From NCBI RefSeq assembly GCF_006337125.1, contig NZ_CP040887.1, positions 3,224,001 through 3,288,000 on the forward strand: a DNA stretch of 64,000 bases, given 5' to 3'. Position 1 is the first letter of the stretch. Every line of letters starts with the position of its first letter. The position numbers and the translations under genes are program-made. The DNA is from Serinicoccus chungangensis. GTDB lineage: Bacteria; Actinomycetota; Actinomycetes; Actinomycetales; Dermatophilaceae. Under the pieces are notes generated by a model. The model saw only the letters and a program-made list of their open reading frames with translations, had not been told where the DNA came from and ran no database searches. Positions 59,583 through 64,000 of the stretch are shown one piece after another.

Positions 59583-59600
59583 GGTGCTCCGCGGAGCACC
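59583..59600. repeat. 18-bp perfect palindrome upstream of the IS110 transposase
   Basis: GGTGCTCCGCGGAGCACC is its own reverse complement. A second dyad, CGCTCG-N9-CGAGCG, lies at 59558-59578 just before it. They may belong to the insertion-sequence flank or form a terminator for the HAD transcript. Confidence 0.6.
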
Positions 59601-59639
59601 CTCTGCCGCGTGGAACTAGGCTCGTCCGACATACATGAT

Positions 59640-59853
59640 GGCAAGTGCTCCGGTGGTCGTGACTCGTCGTCTGACTGGCGCCCTGCTGGGTTGCCCTTGC
59701 AAAGATCGGTCCGGCCGCCGGAGCGCCTCACCTGGGCACCGCCCGGGCGGGTCATGACCTAATACGAGCCTGGCCGATGCAGGGCCTGGTGTATGTCCTG
59801 TCTGTCCCGGTCCGGACGGTGCCTACCCATCGGATCGAAGGGCAGCACCCATC
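59640..59853 (+). ncRNA. Candidate IS110 bridge-RNA region (non-coding end of the element)
   Basis: About 210 bases without a coding frame precede the transposase start. They contain several short dyads (for example CCGCCCGGGCGG near 59743 and CCGG-rich pairs near 59808). In IS110-group elements the guide (bridge) RNA is encoded in this position. The boundaries, the loops and the target/donor guides were not identified; the assignment rests on location and family knowledge. Confidence 0.4.
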
Positions 59854-61065
59854 ATGACAAACCCCACCCCGCACGCAGGACTGGTCGGTGGCATCGACTC
59901 GCACACCGACACCATCCACGTCGCGCTCATCGACGGCCTGGGCCGCGACGTCGCCGACCACGAGTTCGCCACCACCGGCACCGGGTACCGGGCCGCGGTG
60001 GCCTGGCTGACCGGCCACGGACCGGTGGCCGTGGTCGGGGTGGAGGGCACCAGCAGCTACGGCCGCGGTGTGACCACCGCCCTGGCCGGTGCCGGCATCC
60101 TGGTCGTGGAGGTCAACCGCACCCGCCCGGCCGAGCGCCGACGGGCCGGCAAGAGCGACCGCCTCGACGCCTACCGGGCCGCCCGCTCGGTCCTCTCCGG
60201 CGAGGCGACCACCCCTCCGAAGGACGGCTCGATCGAGTCGCTGCGCGCGTTGATGGTGGCCCGCCGCTCCGCGCTGAAGGCGCAGCAGGCCGCGTGGCGG
60301 CAGATCGGCGCCCTGCTCATCAACGCCCCCGCCAGGATCCGCGACACCCACCGGGACCTGCCACCGGCCCGGCTGCTGGCCACCCTCGCCGGCTGCCGGC
60401 CGGCGCAGGTGGCCGACACCGACCACGCCGACGTCCTCTACTCCCTGCGCACCCTGGCCCGCCGCCACCGTCACCTGACCACCGAGATCGCCGACCTCAC
60501 CGCACGGATCGGCGCCCGCGCGGCCGCGGCGAACCCGGCACTGCTCGCGATCAAGGGCGTCGGCCCCGTGATCGGCGCCCAGCTGCTGCTGACCGCCGGA
60601 AACAACCCCGAGCGGCTGCGCTCCGGGCCCTCCTTCGCCGCCCTCTGCGGGACCGCGCCCGTCCCGGTCAGCTCCGGACGCACCGACCGCCACCGCCTCT
60701 CCCGCGGCGGAGACCGCGCCACCAACAGCGCCCTGCACCTGATCGTGAACAACCGCATGTCCAACGACGCCCGCACCCGGGCCTACCGCGACACCCACCT
60801 GGCCCGGAACTGGACGAAGAAGGACGTCTACCGCTCCCTCAAGCGCGCCGTCGCCCGCGAGATCTACCAGGCCCTGATCGGCCGGAGCACCGTCCCCGAC
60901 TACAGCGACCTACGCCCCGCCCGGCACGCCAAGAACCTCACCCTGGCCGCCGCCGCCGCCACCGACCTGCACGTCTGGCCCACCGCCATCTCCCAGATCG
61001 AACGCGGCAAACGACGCGACGACCAGCTCGCCCAGGCCTACCGCGAATGGCTCAACGCCGCTTGA
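59854..61065 (+). CDS. IS110-family transposase (DEDD/serine type)
   Basis: 403 residues, full length. The N-terminal RuvC-like DEDD domain shows GGIDSHTDTIHVALIDGLGR (Asp), VVGVEGTSSYGRG (Glu) and GKSDRLDAYRAARSVL (two Asp). The C-terminal transposase-20 domain has LLAIKGVGPVIGAQLLLTAG and SFAALCGTAPVPVSSGRTDR with HRLSRGGDRATNSALHLI, which includes the candidate nucleophile serine. The frame is unbroken, so the element may be active. Confidence 0.93.
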   Translation: MTNPTPHAGLVGGIDSHTDTIHVALIDGLGRDVADHEFATTGTGYRAAVAWLTGHGPVAVVGVEGTSSYGRGVTTALAGAGILVVEVNRTRPAERRRAGKSDRLDAYRAARSVLSGEATTPPKDGSIESLRALMVARRSALKAQQAAWRQIGALLINAPARIRDTHRDLPPARLLATLAGCRPAQVADTDHADVLYSLRTLARRHRHLTTEIADLTARIGARAAAANPALLAIKGVGPVIGAQLLLTAGNNPERLRSGPSFAALCGTAPVPVSSGRTDRHRLSRGGDRATNSALHLIVNNRMSNDARTRAYRDTHLARNWTKKDVYRSLKRAVAREIYQALIGRSTVPDYSDLRPARHAKNLTLAAAAATDLHVWPTAISQIERGKRRDDQLAQAYREWLNAA

Positions 61066-61221
61066 CACCAATAGGAGCATCTTTGCCGCTGTGAACGCGT
61101 AGCGTCCGACCATGCCGCCAGGAGGACGCTAGCCTCCGGCCCGTCCGACATTGCCGCGCCGAGGACGGCTGGTGCTTTGACTGACCGTCATCCCGACGGT
61201 CGACGCGCATTCGCCCACACG

Positions 61222-61632
61222 TCAGTCCCTGACGACCTTCCACATACCGAGCATCTCCTGCTCTCCCCACCCCAGCTTCCGATAGAGCGTCTCTGCGGCC
61301 GGTGTGGCAAAGAGGCCGACAAAACAGTGGCCCGGCGCCTGCTGCCTGATCTGGTCCACGAGCTCGTCCACGATGGTCCGTCCTACCCCGCAGCCTTGAT
61401 AGTCCGGATGCACCACCACGTCCTGGATGTAGAAGTAGAAGGCACCGTCTCCCACCACCCGCCCCATCCCCACGAGCTCACCGCCGTCCTGATGGACCAC
61501 CACACCGCAGGTAGAGCCGGCCAAGGACGCGGGCATCGCCTCCCACCAGAAGGCGTCGGCCCAGCCGACGGACTCAGACAATCGACGGTGCTCCTCGACG
61601 GTGGGCTTGCGCCGCGCGACGGTGTAGGACAT
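61222..61632 (-). CDS. GNAT-family acetyltransferase
   Basis: 136 residues, single GNAT domain. FYIQDVVVHPDYQGCGVGRT is strand 4 plus the acetyl-CoA loop (Q-x-x-G-x-G), IVDELVDQIRQQA helix 3, and FATPAAETLYRKLGW the late strand and helix. Substrate unknown. The gene lies just outside the IS element, in the accessory segment. 61066-61221 holds no gene that I can see. Confidence 0.85.
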   Translation of the reverse strand: MSYTVARRKPTVEEHRRLSESVGWADAFWWEAMPASLAGSTCGVVVHQDGGELVGMGRVVGDGAFYFYIQDVVVHPDYQGCGVGRTIVDELVDQIRQQAPGHCFVGLFATPAAETLYRKLGWGEQEMLGMWKVVRD

Positions 61633-61737
61633 GAGGCCAGAATCTAGCTGCTCCTCTACCTCATCCTGGGTCCAGGCGCGACCGGCGGCGAGCGTGTTGT
61701 CACCGGGTGGTGCACTCTTCTGCCGCGCCTCGGGCGG

Positions 61738-62085
61738 TCATAGTTGGAGATGGATTCGCAACGCTTCGTCGACCGCAGCCATGAGGCGGGGCGGCACCCG
61801 GCCTACTGCAGGCCCGACCCTTTCGACTGCGACCGAGCGCACCTGCTCCGCCTGGGCCTTGGAGTCCACCCGCAGTCCTGTCTCGTCAGCTGGCAGCAAC
61901 ACCTGGAACGGGAAGACCCGCTCCACGTTGCTGGTCACGGGCAGGACGGTGACGACTCCACGACCGAGTCGTTGAGCCATGGTGTTCGCCCGGTCATTGC
62001 TGACAAGCACCGCGGGACGCCGCTTGTTGGCCTCGCTACCGCGAACTGGATCCAGATCGACGAGAAGGATCTCACCGCGCAGCAT
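61738..62085 (-). CDS. mazF: MazF/PemK-family mRNA-interferase toxin
   Basis: 115 residues, normal size. MLRGEILLVDLDPVRGSEAN and KRRPAVLVSNDRAN form the conserved N-terminal barrel with the active-site arginine, and VTVLPVTSNVERVFPFQVLL the following strands. It cleaves mRNA at short motifs when freed from its antitoxin. Overlaps the antitoxin gene by 14 bases; antitoxin first, the usual order. Confidence 0.92.
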   Translation of the reverse strand: MLRGEILLVDLDPVRGSEANKRRPAVLVSNDRANTMAQRLGRGVVTVLPVTSNVERVFPFQVLLPADETGLRVDSKAQAEQVRSVAVERVGPAVGRVPPRLMAAVDEALRIHLQL

Positions 62086-62302
62086 CGGTTAGCCCGTCCG
62101 AGGACGCTGATGCCCAGGCGTCCTCGTCCCCAACGACGGCCCACTCCTCCCAGGCGGCGGCATAGGCCGCCTCCAGCTGCGGGTCTTGTAGGCGGCGGAT
62201 GGCCTGCTGGACGGCAGCGGACCTCGACTCGAGGCCAGCTTCTTCGACGTATCGGTCGAGGGCCGCGAGGTCTTCCTCGCTCAGACTCACGCTCACCTTC
62301 AT
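62072..62302 (-). CDS. mazE: Ribbon-helix-helix antitoxin of MazF
   Basis: 76 residues. MKVSVSLSEEDLAALDRYVE and EAGLESRSAAVQQAIRRLQD is a clear ribbon-helix-helix DNA-binding domain; the acidic Trp-rich tail (AAWEEWAVVGDEDAWAS) would bind and block MazF. It likely represses the pair's own promoter between 62303 and 62330, where the sequence turns AT-rich (TACCCGGGTA dyad near 62312-62322). Confidence 0.9.
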   Translation of the reverse strand: MKVSVSLSEEDLAALDRYVEEAGLESRSAAVQQAIRRLQDPQLEAAYAAAWEEWAVVGDEDAWASASSDGLTDAAR

Positions 62303-62395
62303 ACATCGATACTACCCGGGTAAGATGATGATTGCTACCTCAGTAGCAGCATCCGGACATGCCGCACTCAGTGCACCCGTCCGACGGGCTCGGGA

Positions 62396-63073
62396 TCAGT
62401 CGGTGGTGAGGCGTGGCAGGTCTGGGTTGGTGCGCGCTCGCGTGTCTTCGACCCCATGCCCATTCAGGTCCTCGAGCACCTCTTGGACCCGCCGCTCATG
62501 TACTTGCGCTCTCGCCGCAGCGACCACGTCCTCGGCCACCTCCTCTGCCCGGGCCAGCCACTCCCGTAGCGCTCCAGCATGTGAGTTCGTGGACTCGGCG
62601 ATCTCCTGCATGCGAGCCACAACCCGATGGTCTTCTGCCACCTCGCTGCGTCGCGCCGGCTCGAGCCGCTCATGCAACCTCGCCAACGCCATCAGGTGCA
62701 GGACCAACTCGTCATTGGACATCAAGCTCTCGAACCCCCACGCATTGATCCCCCCGTCTCCCACAACGACTCCAGCAAGGAACCCACCCACCTCTGCCAG
62801 GACGACCTCAGGTTCCGTGAGCCCGGCCCTGCCACAGGCAGGAGCAACGAGTGTCACGTTCGGCTCCGCCTCAGGCTGCCAAACCGGGTCAGCGGCACTA
62901 CCGAACCGCATCCCAAATGCAGCACGATTCACAGCCCGATGCAGGTGGATGCGCACCCGACCGTCCGGCGTCGAGTCGACGCGCAGAAGCGTCACGCTGT
63001 CCTTCGCGTCATCGACGAGCGGCAGAAAGAAGTAGTCGTTCCCGCGCTGCCGATCCAAGGGCTGCTGTCCCAT
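62396..63073 (-). CDS. Hypothetical protein, unknown family
   Basis: 225 residues. No family recognised. The N-terminal half looks like mixed beta (DYFFLPLVDDAKDSVTLLRV; VRIHLHRAVNRAAFGMRFGS), the C-terminal half is helical and possibly coiled (ELVLHLMALARLHERLEPAR; WLARAEEVAEDVVAAARAQV). Mixed third codon positions match the surrounding accessory segment. No operon partner; it ends 94 bases from the antitoxin start on the same strand. Confidence 0.6.
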   Translation of the reverse strand: MGQQPLDRQRGNDYFFLPLVDDAKDSVTLLRVDSTPDGRVRIHLHRAVNRAAFGMRFGSAADPVWQPEAEPNVTLVAPACGRAGLTEPEVVLAEVGGFLAGVVVGDGGINAWGFESLMSNDELVLHLMALARLHERLEPARRSEVAEDHRVVARMQEIAESTNSHAGALREWLARAEEVAEDVVAAARAQVHERRVQEVLEDLNGHGVEDTRARTNPDLPRLTTD

Positions 63074-63324
63074 TCCTCAACGATATGGCGCTAATAGAGC
63101 GGACACGCAAAGCCACCACTGTGTGAAGCCTGGATACGCACGATACTGCCACGAGATGCCAGCTCGGCTGTGTCCTGGCCGTCGGCACCACGGTGGGTCC
63201 TGCAGCACGAGCGGTGCGCTTGGCAAGGCTGAGCCTCCGCGTGTATCTGGATCGCCCGGTCAGGTTCCTATCCCATGAAGAGACGACGCAAGCGCGTCTG
63301 TAACGACTCACCGGGAGGTTCACC
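63074..63324. other. Intergenic stretch with no gene seen
   Basis: About 250 bases between divergent genes. AGACG-N9-CGTCT near 63281-63299 is a small dyad, and GGGAGG just before 63325 is the ribosome site of the next gene. Nothing else stands out. Confidence 0.5.
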
Positions 63325-63840
63325 ATGGCAGCCATCACCGGCGTCCTGTGCCAGGTCATCACGAGCGACATCGACGGCGCGGGAACGGACGGCCGCGTGT
63401 ACCTCGGCGTGGGCGGCCGCGAGTTCCGGCTGGACTCCGAGAAGGATGACTATGAGCGTGGCTCGTGGCGGGAGTATGCGCTCGGCGAGCTGCCGCCCAC
63501 GACAACACCGCCGCAACTGATCGACGTGGTCGACCCGACATTCAATGATCCGCGCATCGGGATGCCCCTGGACACCAACAACCTGACGAAGAGCCCGGTC
63601 TACCTGCGCTTCGAGCCATCGGGTGACAGCCCCGACTGGAACCTCGCGTTCGCCGCTGCCCTGTTGTACGACGGGGGATTCGTCGCAGCGTTCACGGTGC
63701 CGGTCGCCTTTGACAACTTGTGGCTCGGGGATCGGATGGGAAAGATCGTCTACCTCACCGAGCACATCCGGCGCGACGGGGGAAAGGTCTTGGAGCGTGG
63801 GCAGGTCATCGCCGAGCGAATGACTGCCACTGGCGGCTGA
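63325..63840 (+). CDS. Small protein resembling a PLAT/LH2-type beta-sandwich domain
   Basis: 171 residues with a good GGGAGG ribosome site. TSDIDGAGTDGRVYLGVGGR followed by EFRLDSEKDDYERGSWREYA resembles the PLAT/LH2 pattern (gaGTDa-vyl, D-fERG-td-y), and DWNLAFAAALLYDGGFVAAF could be its later strands. PLAT domains bind lipids or proteins. The match is by eye and could be wrong. No signal peptide and no partner gene. The remaining 160 bases to the window end hold no gene that I can support. Confidence 0.55.
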   Translation: MAAITGVLCQVITSDIDGAGTDGRVYLGVGGREFRLDSEKDDYERGSWREYALGELPPTTTPPQLIDVVDPTFNDPRIGMPLDTNNLTKSPVYLRFEPSGDSPDWNLAFAAALLYDGGFVAAFTVPVAFDNLWLGDRMGKIVYLTEHIRRDGGKVLERGQVIAERMTATGG

Positions 63841-64000
63841 TGCACAGTCGGTGCTCGACCCGATGCTCGGATGGCGCCCATCGGTGTGCAACGAGTTTCC
63901 GAACAGTCGCTGGCCGAGCGTCCCGCTCGTGCTGGCGTCCGCACGGCGAGCTGCTACCCGTCGCGTCGGCAAGCGGACGGAACTGACCGTTTCCTACACT

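Larger units (their letters stand above)
59640..61083 (+). mobile_element. IS110-family insertion sequence
   Basis: A single transposase gene flanked by non-coding ends. TTGACACCAATAGGAGCATC (61064-61083) directly after the stop resembles right ends I associate with actinobacterial IS110 elements. The left limit is not seen because this family has no terminal inverted repeats and usually no target duplication; it could lie anywhere between 59516 and about 59800. Confidence 0.7.

Overview
The window reads as chromosome of a high-GC actinobacterium. Coding third positions are almost all G or C, GTG starts are common, and many genes are packed with ATGA or GTGA overlaps. A heavily over-used octamer (GGTATGCC and its complement) and a large set of promoters whose -10 box lies 6-8 bases before the start codon (leaderless transcripts) run through the first 57 kb. 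Gene content and this octamer suggest, by inference only, a member of the Intrasporangiaceae/Ornithinimicrobiaceae group. No rRNA, tRNA or CRISPR array was seen.

Layout. 1-12 kb: edge of a GH32 fructosidase, a MalY/PatB-type lyase, a 22-bp-period repeat array, a membrane-anchored matrixin-like protease, MFS and DASS carriers, a lysine-forming saccharopine dehydrogenase homologue, a LiaF-like protein, an acyl-CoA dehydrogenase, a PIG-L deacetylase and an acyl-CoA synthetase. 12-13.4 kb: a LysR regulator divergent from two near-identical copies of a 30-codon gene, each with its own promoter, ribosome site and terminator. 13.4-27.4 kb: kinase, second matrixin-like protein, FMN reductase/LLM oxygenase pair, a FucP-type permease coupled to a sugar-binding lipoprotein, a second LysR with a 40-codon divergent gene, an SDR/MmyB-type regulator pair, CDF, HEAT, AAA ATPase, SGNH hydrolase and HU genes.

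28.0-38.8 kb is a cobalamin uptake and salvage block: cobC, then a second 22-bp array and a cobalamin riboswitch, then btuF-btuC-btuD-cobO-cobQ-cbiZ-cobD-cobU-cobT-cobS. It imports corrinoids, adenosylates them, strips foreign lower ligands (CbiZ), and rebuilds the aminopropanol arm and nucleotide loop. No corrin-ring genes are present.

38.9-44.8 kb holds a CpdA-like phosphodiesterase, a kinase, an aldo/keto reductase, a 772-residue membrane protein of unknown family and an acetyltransferase. 44.8-54.2 kb is a sugar/polyol locus: SorC regulator and RPE-like epimerase on one strand; on the other a KdsD-like SIS isomerase, a xylulokinase-like kinase, a zinc polyol dehydrogenase, a ribose-type ABC transporter and an SDR. 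The enzymes fit conversion of a pentitol or unusual pentose to xylulose/ribulose 5-phosphate. Photolyase (with an 8-codon leaderless upstream frame) and alanine dehydrogenase follow.

From about 56.9 kb to the end the character changes: third codon positions are more mixed, the octamer essentially disappears, and the content is accessory (TetR/EamA pair, a HAD gene broken by a deletion, an IS110-family element, a MazEF toxin-antitoxin pair, and genes of unknown role). This is probably a horizontally acquired or decaying segment.
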